59,061 nucleotides of DNA from a virus. Made by a program: the position numbers and the translations under genes. Below the pieces are notes generated by a model. That model was not told where the DNA came from, made no database searches, and saw nothing but the letters and a program-made list of their open reading frames with translations. Of the stretch, positions 21,909 through 28,741 are shown one piece after another. The stretch is from IMG/VR virus record IMGVR_UViG_3300045284_000289, positions 1 to 59,061 of that record; one strand, given 5' to 3'. Positions within the stretch are counted from its first letter, which is position 1; each line of letters opens with the position of its first letter.

Positions 21909-22070
21909 CACGTCAGGGATGGCGCCCGAGATCAGAGTCGGTGACGGTGACGAAGCGTGCTGCCGTTACACCACACTCGCCGAAGCGAGCGACGGGATTC
22001 GAACCCGCTCTACCCAATTAACAGTTGGAAGTAACCGTTGCCTACGCACCGAGCACCATCGTCTGACGTG
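21909..22070 (-). ncRNA. Y RNA A: Y-RNA-like stem with complete circularly permuted tRNA-Asn-like module
   Basis: Outer stem: GATGGTGCTCGG (22060-22049) pairs fully, counting G-U, with TCGGGCGCCATC (21929-21918), extended by CACGTCAG/CTGACGTG (22070-22063 with 21916-21909). Conserved CGGUGCG and GAUCUCGG flank it. Inside, in order: anticodon-type arm UCCAA-CUGUUAA-UUGGG with GUU at 22022-22020; 4-base variable loop; T arm GCGGG-UUCGAAU-CCCGU (22008-21992); acceptor 3' strand CGCUCGC; UUCG cap; acceptor 5' strand GCGAGUG; UG; D arm (21971-21957). This is a full cloverleaf opened between positions 26 and 27 and closed at the acceptor end. The 5' part overlaps the end of Y RNA B, so it is probably cut from a longer transcript. 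Confidence 0.8.
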
Positions 22071-22164
22071 TGCTGCTCCCGAGATCAAGGTCACCGGCGG
22101 CATTTTCTGTCTACCTTGGAAGGGTGGGTGAAGTAGCCGCTGGTTTCGCACCGGGTGCACGCCC
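22070..22164 (-). ncRNA. Y RNA B: short Y-RNA-like RNA without tRNA module
   Basis: CCCGG (22155-22151) pairs with UCGGG (22082-22078), with an outer GUGC/GCAC pair. An inner stem ACC-A-GCGGC pairs with GCCGC-C-GGU around a single mismatch. The conserved pieces CGGUGCG, UACUUC and CUUGAUCUCGG are all present, but the interior is only about 30 bases and has no T or D arm. It has its own promoter. It may be the minimal Ro60-binding form. Confidence 0.65.
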
Positions 22165-22165
22165 T

Positions 22166-22194
22166 ACGCTACACAGTCGGATAAGACCGCGCAA
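22166..22194 (-). promoter_or_regulatory. Promoter for Y RNA B (and A/Ro60)
   Basis: TTGCGC (22194-22189), 17 bases, TAGCGT (22171-22166), predicted start at G 22164. TAGCGT is also the -10 of both promoters near 57.7 kb. Confidence 0.7.
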
Positions 22195-22210
22195 GCGGGA
22201 TGCCGCGTGG

Positions 22211-22324
22211 GGAGTGTCCGAGGTCAAGACGGTGAGGGAGTGCTCGCCTACCGAGCTGTGGTCCGCATCAGACGGACCCCAGGAATCGAACCCGAAGTAG
22301 CCCTTACCCGCGCACCGGACACCC
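22211..22324 (-). ncRNA. Y RNA C: Y-RNA-like RNA with reduced tRNA-like module
   Basis: Outer stem GGGUGUCCGG (from 22324) pairs with UCGGACACUCC (ending 22211). Inner stem GGU-A-AGGG pairs with CCCU-C-ACC. The module holds a T arm (UCGGG-UUCGAUU-CCUGG), an acceptor-like hairpin (GGUCCG ... CGGACC) and a short D-like arm (GCUCG-GUAGG-CGAGC), in permuted order, with no anticodon arm. CGGUGCG, CUACUUC and CUUGACCUCGG match the other three RNAs. No clear own promoter; a TTGACT lies upstream without a good -10. Confidence 0.7.
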
Positions 22325-22333
22325 AACGCCACG

Positions 22334-22350
22334 CCTGCTCCCGCAACGCG
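22334..22350 (-). terminator. Hairpin between Y RNAs D and C
   Basis: CTCCCGC-GTT-GCGGGAG, a 7-bp perfect stem just 3' of Y RNA D, with no U-run. It may protect or delimit the D transcript and allow read-through to C. Confidence 0.5.
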
Positions 22351-22364
22351 GGAGTCAACTTGAT

Positions 22365-22511
22365 GCACCCGAGATCAAGATCAGCGACGGACTATCACAC
22401 CAATGCTCTACCAGGCTGAGCTACAGCCAGGGGTGCTACCCCTGGCGGGCGGGATTCGAACCCGCGACCCTTGGTTCCAGCTGAAGTAACCGTCACCCAC
22501 GCACCGAGTGC
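22365..22511 (-). ncRNA. Y RNA D: Y-RNA-like RNA with permuted tRNA-like module opened at the anticodon loop
   Basis: Outer stem GCACUCGG (22511-22504) pairs with UCGGGUGC (22372-22365). Inner stem GGUGACGG pairs with CCGUCGCU over 8 bp. Between them: ACCAA/UUGGU acts as an anticodon stem whose loop side joins the Y stem; T arm GCGGG-UUCGAAU-CCCGC (22465-22449); acceptor-like hairpin GCCAGGGG-UAGCA-CCCCUGGC (22446-22426); canonical D arm with CCUGGUA loop (22421-22405). This is the layout described for bacterial YrlA tRNA mimics. It is the first RNA of the cluster and has a promoter-like -10. Confidence 0.78.
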
Positions 22512-22517
22512 CCCCGC

Positions 22518-22523
22518 ACAATA
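22518..22523 (-). promoter_or_regulatory. -10 box of the Y RNA D promoter
   Basis: TATTGT (22523-22518) fits TANNNT and would start transcription near G 22512-22511, exactly where the outer stem of Y RNA D begins. The -35 is not convincing. Confidence 0.55.
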
Positions 22524-22547
22524 CACGCCTGATCGGAACCGACACAC

Positions 22548-22553
22548 TAGAAT
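22548..22553 (+). promoter_or_regulatory. -10 box of leaderless promoter for the PadR gene
   Basis: TAGAAT ends 6 bases before ATG 22560, so the transcript would begin at or next to the start codon. It is divergent from the Y RNA promoter; the two -10 boxes lie about 25 bases apart. Confidence 0.6.
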
Positions 22554-22559
22554 TACGGC

Positions 22560-22871
22560 ATGTCCCTGGGTCGAGTACGGATCCCCACACTCCTCGTGCT
22601 CCACGTGCTACTCACCCAGCCCAGCGAGATCCACGGGTGGGCCGTGGTCACCGAAACCAGCCTGGCCGGCGGCACCGTCTACCCGATCCTGCAACGCCTG
22701 GAAAACATCGGGTGGGTCACCTCCCGGTGGGACCACACCCAGACCGGTCGGCCGCCGCGCCGCTACTACCGGGTCGTCGAAGCCCACCGGCGTGAAGCGG
22801 CCGGTCTGGTCGCCGCCCGCATGGCCGCCGTCCACACGGCGCCGCACAGAAAGGCGGCGCGCGATGCCTAA
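22560..22871 (+). CDS. PadR-family winged-helix regulator, 103 aa
   Basis: Contains the PadR winged-helix signature: HGWAVVTETSLAGGTVYPIL, then QRLENIGWVTSRW and GRPPRRYYRV. PadR proteins are dimeric repressors. The gene is probably leaderless, begins the late operon and overlaps the putative small terminase gene by 8 bases. It is placed to control both the late genes and the divergent Y RNA-Ro60 unit. The usual C-terminal dimer helix is short. Confidence 0.8.
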   Translation: MSLGRVRIPTLLVLHVLLTQPSEIHGWAVVTETSLAGGTVYPILQRLENIGWVTSRWDHTQTGRPPRRYYRVVEAHRREAAGLVAARMAAVHTAPHRKAARDA

Positions 22872-23469
22872 ACGCGTTCCGACCGACAGACCCAAGTGCA
22901 CCGGCCACACCCCGATCAAAGTCGACGGGATCAAACAGCGCGACGAACACGGGAAGGTCATCACCCGGCCCTGCGAACGGTGGCCCATCAACGGCGGCAC
23001 CGTGTGCCGCTCCCACGGCGGCGGGATCCGCCACGTCCGGGAAGCGGCCGACCGTCGCTACGCCGAGCAGCAGGTACGCGGCAAGCTGGCGAAGCTGATC
23101 GACACCGGCGCCATGATCGACGACCCGCTCACCGAGCTGTCCAAGCTCGCCACCGAAGCGGTGCTGTGGAAGGACATCATGGCCCAGCAGGTCGCCGGGT
23201 TGGCCGAGTACCGGTATGAGGACGTACGCGGCAGCGAGCAGTTGCGTTCGGAAATCGCGATGTTCGAGCGGGCCATGGACCGGTGTAACACCATCCTGGT
23301 CGGGATCGCGAAACTCAACATCGACGACCGGCTGATGGCGATTAAGGAATACCAGGTCGAACGCGTGTTGGGCGCGATCGACGCGGCGTTGACCCACGCC
23401 GGGGTCCCGGCCGAGCTGATCGCGCCGGCGAAGATACAGGCGGCACGGCACCTACACGCGACAGCCTGA
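22864..23469 (+). CDS. Putative small terminase subunit, 201 aa
   Basis: N-terminal zinc-type motif C-x33-CERWPINGGTVCRSHGG, seen before large terminases in many actinophages. A long helical region follows (EQQVRGKLAKLIDTG; EYQVERVLGAIDAALTHAG). The position directly before the large terminase supports a DNA-recognition role in packaging. Assignment rests mostly on position. Confidence 0.6.
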   Translation: MPKRVPTDRPKCTGHTPIKVDGIKQRDEHGKVITRPCERWPINGGTVCRSHGGGIRHVREAADRRYAEQQVRGKLAKLIDTGAMIDDPLTELSKLATEAVLWKDIMAQQVAGLAEYRYEDVRGSEQLRSEIAMFERAMDRCNTILVGIAKLNIDDRLMAIKEYQVERVLGAIDAALTHAGVPAELIAPAKIQAARHLHATA

Positions 23470-23487
23470 CCGACAGGGGGGTGCGCG

Positions 23488-24933
23488 GTGGACATGCTGC
23501 TGATGGTTGCCGACCGACTGAACCGGCCACCGGACGCGCCCGGCAACGACCCTAAGAAGGACAAGTATCCGTCACCCGGCGCGTTGGCTGCGGCGCTCGA
23601 CCCCCGCAACACGATCGAAACACCGGCGTTGGCGCTGCTGGACCGTGAGCTGGTCGACGTCGCGGACGGGGTCACCGACCGCCTGATGTGGTTCATGCCT
23701 CCCCAGGAGGGCAAAAGCCAGCGGGTGTCCCGTTGGTTCCCGCTGTGGATGCTGCACCGGAATCCCGAACTCAGGATCGCGATCGCGTCCTATGAGCTGG
23801 GCGCGGCACGCCGGTGGGGGCGGCAGATCCGTAACGAGATCCTGACCCATCCCGAGCTGGGGTTACGGGTCCGGCGCGATAGTTCAGCGGCGCACGAGTG
23901 GCAGCTGGAAGGCCATGAGGGGGGCGTGTACTGCGTTGGCGTGGGTGGCCCGCTGACCGGCCGCCCCGTGGACCTGATGATCATCGACGACCCGGTTAAG
24001 GGCCGTGCGGAAGCCGACAGCGAAACCTACCGGGAGACCGCGAAAGCCTGGTGGTCGGAGACCGTCAACGCACGCCTGGGTGAGAACACGCCCGTCGTGC
24101 TGATCATGACCCGGTGGCATGAGGACGACCTGGCCGGCTATCTCAAGACCGAGCACCCCGAGGAGTGGCGGGTCGTCAACATCCCCGCACTGGCCGACCA
24201 CGATCCCGCCAAGGGTGAGCGTGACCCGCTGGACCGTGAACCTGGCGAGTGGCTCACGTCCGCGCGGCGCCGCACGATCCGGGGATGGGAGAAGCGGCGC
24301 GCCAACTTCGGCCCGCGCGGGTTCCAGGCACTGTGCCAGGGACGGCCCGCGCCGGCGGAAGGTGCGATGTTCAAGCGGAGGTGGTGGCGGTACTACACCG
24401 CGCCCCAGTGGGTCGAGAAGGACGGGTCCCTGCGGGCGGAGTTCGACCAGATGATCCAGTCGTGGGACATGGCGTTCAAGGACACTAAGGCCACGGACTA
24501 TGTGGTGGGGCAGGTGTGGGGGCGGCGCGGCGCGAACGCCTACCTGCTCGACCAGATCCGTGACCGGTTGGACTTCCCGGCCACGTGCAAGGCCATGGCG
24601 GCGTTGACGGCACGCTGGCCCCAGGCGCACGCGAAGCTGGTGGAGGAGAAGGCGAACGGTGCCGCGGTGATCGCGCAGTTACGCAACACGATTCCCGGGC
24701 TGATCCCGATCACCCCGCACGAGTCGAAGGAGGCGCGGGCGGCGGCCGTGTCGCCGTTCGTGGAGTCGGGGAACGTGTACCTGCCGGATCCCGTGTTGTT
24801 GGGGTGGGTGGGCACGTTCCTGGCTGAGACGTCGTCCTTCCCGACGGGCACGCACGACGATCAGGTGGACGCCCTGTCGCAGGCCCTGGACCGGTTGTTG
24901 ATCACGTCGAAGCCGCGAGTGCGGTTCATGTGA
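23488..24933 (+). CDS. terL: Large terminase subunit, 481 aa
   Basis: ATPase motor and nuclease for DNA packaging. Walker A-like MPPQEGKSQRVSRW (about residues 71-84), Walker B LMIIDDPVKG (about 165-174), motif MTRWHEDDL after it. RNase H-like nuclease part: SWDMAFKD and later HDDQVDALSQALD. The length is typical. GTG 23488 start. The 3' end overlaps the convergent excisionase-like gene by 8 bases. Confidence 0.93.
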   Translation: MDMLLMVADRLNRPPDAPGNDPKKDKYPSPGALAAALDPRNTIETPALALLDRELVDVADGVTDRLMWFMPPQEGKSQRVSRWFPLWMLHRNPELRIAIASYELGAARRWGRQIRNEILTHPELGLRVRRDSSAAHEWQLEGHEGGVYCVGVGGPLTGRPVDLMIIDDPVKGRAEADSETYRETAKAWWSETVNARLGENTPVVLIMTRWHEDDLAGYLKTEHPEEWRVVNIPALADHDPAKGERDPLDREPGEWLTSARRRTIRGWEKRRANFGPRGFQALCQGRPAPAEGAMFKRRWWRYYTAPQWVEKDGSLRAEFDQMIQSWDMAFKDTKATDYVVGQVWGRRGANAYLLDQIRDRLDFPATCKAMAALTARWPQAHAKLVEEKANGAAVIAQLRNTIPGLIPITPHESKEARAAAVSPFVESGNVYLPDPVLLGWVGTFLAETSSFPTGTHDDQVDALSQALDRLLITSKPRVRFM

Positions 24934-25132
24934 CGGGTGGGTGGCGGCGGGTGGCTTCCCACGCGGCGACGTCGTCGGCGGCGTAGAGCACGCGGCGCCC
25001 GATGCGGGTCCCGGCGGGTCCGGTTCCGATCTGCCGCCAGTAACGGATGGTGCTCAGCCGGGTTCGGAATCTTTCGGCCAACTCTTCCGACGTGTAGTAG
25101 ATGATTTCCCGCTCGGGTTCGTTAACGGTCAT
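24926..25132 (-). CDS. Excisionase/MerR-like winged-helix protein, 68 aa
   Basis: EREIIYYTSEELAERFRTRL, STIRYWRQIG, then GRRVLYAADDVAAWEATRR: the helix-turn-helix plus wing of the small excisionase/AlpA-type family. It lies antisense between terminase and portal. No integrase is present in the window, so regulation is more likely than excision. Start ATG 25132. Confidence 0.75.
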   Translation of the reverse strand: MTVNEPEREIIYYTSEELAERFRTRLSTIRYWRQIGTGPAGTRIGRRVLYAADDVAAWEATRRHPPVT

Positions 25133-25290
25133 AAACGAATAATGACGGACGTTCACGGCTATTACCAGCCCCACCGGACAGGTGCTCCGGTTACGGTGTG
25201 GCAACCATGGTGACCTGCGGTTTATCGCTGTACCTTCGCGGATGTGACCCGCTGCGACCGTTTCGATAACGCTCTCGGAACGAGGGCGCC
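25133..25290. other. Divergent intergenic region
   Basis: Separates the leftward excisionase-like gene from the rightward 25291 gene and must hold leftward initiation signals. No clear -35/-10 pair is visible, only AT-richer patches (TTATTCGTTTATG on the - strand). Confidence 0.4.
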
Positions 25291-25476
25291 ATGCGGTCAC
25301 GACTAGCTCTCTTGGGTCGATGGTCCATTCGGGTGCGTACCGCTATTTTCACGCTCGGCGGATTCGGTGCGCTCACCGCCGCCGCGTGGACCTGGCTCGG
25401 TACATCAGCGGGCCTGGCAGCCACCGGCGCGTCGCTGCTGATCATCGAGGTCCTGGCCGGCGGTGACCGCCGATGA
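25291..25476 (+). CDS. Small membrane protein, 61 aa
   Basis: GAGG 6 bases before ATG 25291. A basic start (MRSRLALLGRWSIRVR) leads into hydrophobic stretches (IFTLGGFGALTAAAWTWLG; AATGASLLIIEVLA). ATGA overlap with the portal gene. Function unknown. Confidence 0.65.
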   Translation: MRSRLALLGRWSIRVRTAIFTLGGFGALTAAAWTWLGTSAGLAATGASLLIIEVLAGGDRR

Positions 25477-27857
25477 GGTCCCCCCTGGCCACCCTCGCCC
25501 GCGCCGTACGCAACCTCGGGCCGCCGCCGCTGACCGCGACCCGTGCTGGCGCCCGCACGGGACTGTTCGCCGCCCGCCGGGGTGAGGCACCGCTGGCCAT
25601 GATGGAGCTGGTCTCCACCGTGTTCGCCGTGGTGACCCGGCTGGCCAACTCCACCGCCCGGTCGGACTGGACGCTGTACCGCATGGCCGCGTCCGGCCTG
25701 GACGACGACCGTGTCCCGGTCGCGTCCCACGCCGTGATCGACCTGGTCACCACACCGAACCCGTTTCAGACGAGGTTCGAGGTGATGGAGGTGGGGCAGC
25801 AGCACCTTGAGCTGGCAGGCAAGGCGTGCATCGTGGTGGCCCGGTCCGGGCAGTACGGGCGCGGGACCCGCGCGGGTGACCTCCCTTTGGAGCTGTGGCC
25901 GGTGCGGCCGGACCGGATCTTCCCCATCCCGGACGTCAAAGAGTTCCAGGTCGGGTGGATGTACACCAGCCCGGACGGTGAGGAGATCAGGCTCGGCCTG
26001 GACGAGGTGCTGTGCATGCGCACCCCGGACCCGCGCGACCCCTATGGGTCGCTGTCGCCGGTGCAGTCGCTGATGACGGACCTGGAGTCGGCCCGCTACT
26101 CGGCGATGTGGAACCGGAACTTTTTTATCAACGGGGCCCAGCCGGGCGGGATCGTCACCGTCGAGCAGCGGCTGTCGGATGACGAGTACGACGAGATGAC
26201 CATGCGGTGGCGTGAGCAGCACCAGGGCGTGGCGAACGCTCACAGAGTCGCGATCCTGGAACGCGCCACCTACACGGAAACGAAGATCACCCAGCGTGAC
26301 ATGCAGTTCGTCGAACTGCGGAACGTGTCGCGGGAGATGATCCGCGAAGCGTGGCAGATGCCGAAGTTCGCTCTGGGCGATATCGACGACGTCAACCGGG
26401 CGACCGCCGAAGCGAGCGCGGACTGGTTCGGGCGGGAGCTGACCAGCCCCCGACTCGACCGGTGGAAAGAGCTCCTGAACACCCGGCTGCTGCCGATGTA
26501 CGGGCCCACCACTAGGGGCCTGGAGTTCGACTACGCGCCGGTCGTCAGCAAGGACCAGACGGCGGAGAACGACGATTTGGCCGCGCGGGTGGGGATCGCG
26601 CAGGGCCTCTACGACCTGGGTATGGAGTGGGCGGACGCGCTGAAGACGGCGGGTCTACCGCCGATGCCGCAACGCATCGAGGTCACCGAACCGGCCCCGG
26701 ACACATCGATCGACACCACGCCTGAGGATCCTCGGGACAGCGCTGACCGTGCGCTGGTCGAGGCGTTGCAGAAGATGTATCTAGCGGTCGGGCCGGTGAT
26801 CAACTCGCAGGAGGCGCGGGGGATCGCGAACCGGTTCGGCGCTGGCCTGGACCCCGCCCTGGATCCGTCCCCCGACCCCGCGCCGGCCGCGCCGGTGATC
26901 CCGGTGGGCGGGCAGCAGCCGCCCGAGGACCCTGCCGGTACCGAGGGCGGACCAACTGACTCGGGCGGGCCGCCGCCCGCACCACAGAACCTACCGAACT
27001 CCACCGATGCGCTGGCCCTGGCCCACAGGGTGACCGAGCTACTCGACCTGGCCCGCGGTCGCCCCCGTAACGCCGACGACCCCCCCGACGACCCGGCCGC
27101 CGCCGAGTCCGTGGACCTGCAACCCGTCCAAGACGACTGGGAAACCGCGCTGGACGCCTTGCTGGCGGTGTGGGCCGCGTCGGTGGTGGCCGAGTGGATC
27201 TCGGACCTGGCCGAGCAGATCGCGGACGTCCTGCGCTCCGGGGTGCTGACCGGGCTGGCCGACCTGCGGCTGGTCACCGACACCGCGGTCAACAGGGTGT
27301 TGAACGCGATGCACGACCTGGCCGAACGGGCCGCTCGGCGCGTGGTGGACGAGGCCGCCGCCCAGGACGTCGAGGTCAAGGCCGCCGCGCCCCCGAAAGA
27401 GGAGTTCCGCGACCGGGCCACGGTGACGGTGGACCTGCTGGCGGACGGCCTGAAGATCTCCGCCGCGCGGGAGGCGTCCCGGCGGGCCGGCCCGGACGCG
27501 GATCCGGACGCGGTCGCCGGGCAGGTCCGGGAGCACCTGGAGACCCTGACCGACGCTGAACCAGCCAAGCAGTTGGGGGCGGCGTTGACGGGGGCGCAGA
27601 ACACCGGCCGGGTGGAGACCCTGCGGAAGGCCCCGTCCGGCGCGATCTACGCCAGCGAGGTGCTCGACACGAACACCTGCGCGCCATGCCGGGCGATTCA
27701 CGGCCGGTGGATCTGCAACACCGACGACCTGGCGCCGCTGTACAAGCTCTATCCGGTGGGGGGCTATGTGGACTGTCTGGGGCGGGAGCGTTGTCGCGGC
27801 ACGTTTGTGGGTGTGTGGCGGCCCAAGACTGTGGGTGGGGACGGTGATGGTCAGTGA
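25473..27857 (+). CDS. Portal protein fused to a MuF-like C-terminal domain, 794 aa
   Basis: Residues 1-about 390 are an HK97-type portal (HAVIDLVTTPNPFQTRFEVM; FFINGAQPGGIVTVEQ; FALGDIDDVNRATAEASADW). A Pro/Asp-rich linker follows. The C-terminal part (about 540-785) is helical and ends with TCAPCRAIHGRWI and YVDCLGRERCRGTFVGVW, the Cys/His signature of MuF/SPP1 gp7-type proteins, which enter the head with the DNA. These are separate genes in many phages; here they are joined. Confidence 0.88.
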   Translation: MRSPLATLARAVRNLGPPPLTATRAGARTGLFAARRGEAPLAMMELVSTVFAVVTRLANSTARSDWTLYRMAASGLDDDRVPVASHAVIDLVTTPNPFQTRFEVMEVGQQHLELAGKACIVVARSGQYGRGTRAGDLPLELWPVRPDRIFPIPDVKEFQVGWMYTSPDGEEIRLGLDEVLCMRTPDPRDPYGSLSPVQSLMTDLESARYSAMWNRNFFINGAQPGGIVTVEQRLSDDEYDEMTMRWREQHQGVANAHRVAILERATYTETKITQRDMQFVELRNVSREMIREAWQMPKFALGDIDDVNRATAEASADWFGRELTSPRLDRWKELLNTRLLPMYGPTTRGLEFDYAPVVSKDQTAENDDLAARVGIAQGLYDLGMEWADALKTAGLPPMPQRIEVTEPAPDTSIDTTPEDPRDSADRALVEALQKMYLAVGPVINSQEARGIANRFGAGLDPALDPSPDPAPAAPVIPVGGQQPPEDPAGTEGGPTDSGGPPPAPQNLPNSTDALALAHRVTELLDLARGRPRNADDPPDDPAAAESVDLQPVQDDWETALDALLAVWAASVVAEWISDLAEQIADVLRSGVLTGLADLRLVTDTAVNRVLNAMHDLAERAARRVVDEAAAQDVEVKAAAPPKEEFRDRATVTVDLLADGLKISAAREASRRAGPDADPDAVAGQVREHLETLTDAEPAKQLGAALTGAQNTGRVETLRKAPSGAIYASEVLDTNTCAPCRAIHGRWICNTDDLAPLYKLYPVGGYVDCLGRERCRGTFVGVWRPKTVGGDGDGQ

Positions 27858-28741
27858 ACCTGGATCAGCGGGTGTGGAAGTTGTTGCGTGCGCGGGATTC
27901 CCGTCCGCGCCCGACAGCGTTCCAACCCTCCAAACTGTCCATTGTGGACTACGACGGTGGGCCGTCGGAACTGCTGCTGTACATGGAGATCGGGTACTGG
28001 GGGATCACCGCCCAGGACGTCGCCGACCAACTCCAAGGCCGCCGTGGCGACCTACACGTACGCGTGAACTCCCCTGGCGGGGACGTGTTCGACGGGTACG
28101 CCATCTACAACATGCTCTCCGCCTACGACGGGGCCGTCACGGTCACCATCGAGGGCCTGGCCGCCAGCGCCGCGAGTTTCATCGCCATGGCCGGCGACAC
28201 GATCGAGATGTGCCTGGCGTCGCAGATGATGATCCACGACGCGTCCGGCATGTGCATCGGCACTGAAGACGAGACGCGGGAGTGGGCCGACGTGCTGGGC
28301 AGTATCTCCACCACGATCGCCGCGGTGTACGCCGAACGCGCCGGGGGGGAGCCCGAGGAGTGGCGCGCGGTGATGCGGGCCGAGAGGTGGTACAGCCCCC
28401 AGCAGGCGGTGGACGCGGGCCTGGCCGACGTGGTCCTGGCCCCGAACCGGGTCACCACACCACCGCCGCCTGCTGAGCCGGATGAGGACGCCCCGGGTGA
28501 GGAGACGGCAGGCATGCGGGCCGCGCCGGCCGTCGTCGCTACCACCGAACCCGAACCTGAACCCGTGGTCGAGCCGGTGGCCGAACCCGAACCCACCACC
28601 ACCACCACCGACAGCACCACCGTCGGTGACACGTCAACAACCAGCGACGCGTGGGCCGCGATGCGCACCCGTCTACTCCAACCCGCACCGTCCACGGTGG
28701 ACGCGCTGCTGAAAGCACTGCTACAGAAAGGAAAAGCGTGA
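27854..28741 (+). CDS. ClpP-type head maturation protease, 295 aa
   Basis: VRVNSPGGDVFDGYAIYNML, then GLAASAASFIAMAG with the nucleophile Ser in ASAAS, and MMIHDASG with the catalytic His. These are the S14 family landmarks. The C-terminal 90 residues are a Pro/Glu/Thr-rich scaffold-like tail. It sits between portal and capsid, as expected for prohead processing. Confidence 0.9.
   Translation: MNLDQRVWKLLRARDSRPRPTAFQPSKLSIVDYDGGPSELLLYMEIGYWGITAQDVADQLQGRRGDLHVRVNSPGGDVFDGYAIYNMLSAYDGAVTVTIEGLAASAASFIAMAGDTIEMCLASQMMIHDASGMCIGTEDETREWADVLGSISTTIAAVYAERAGGEPEEWRAVMRAERWYSPQQAVDAGLADVVLAPNRVTTPPPPAEPDEDAPGEETAGMRAAPAVVATTEPEPEPVVEPVAEPEPTTTTTDSTTVGDTSTTSDAWAAMRTRLLQPAPSTVDALLKALLQKGKA

Noticed and set aside
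21957-22465. Ordinary tRNA genes, suggested by several T-arm and D-arm sequences
   Set aside because: No arm set occurs in normal 5'-3' order with an open acceptor end; all three sets are permuted with capped acceptor stems and sit inside Y-type stems.
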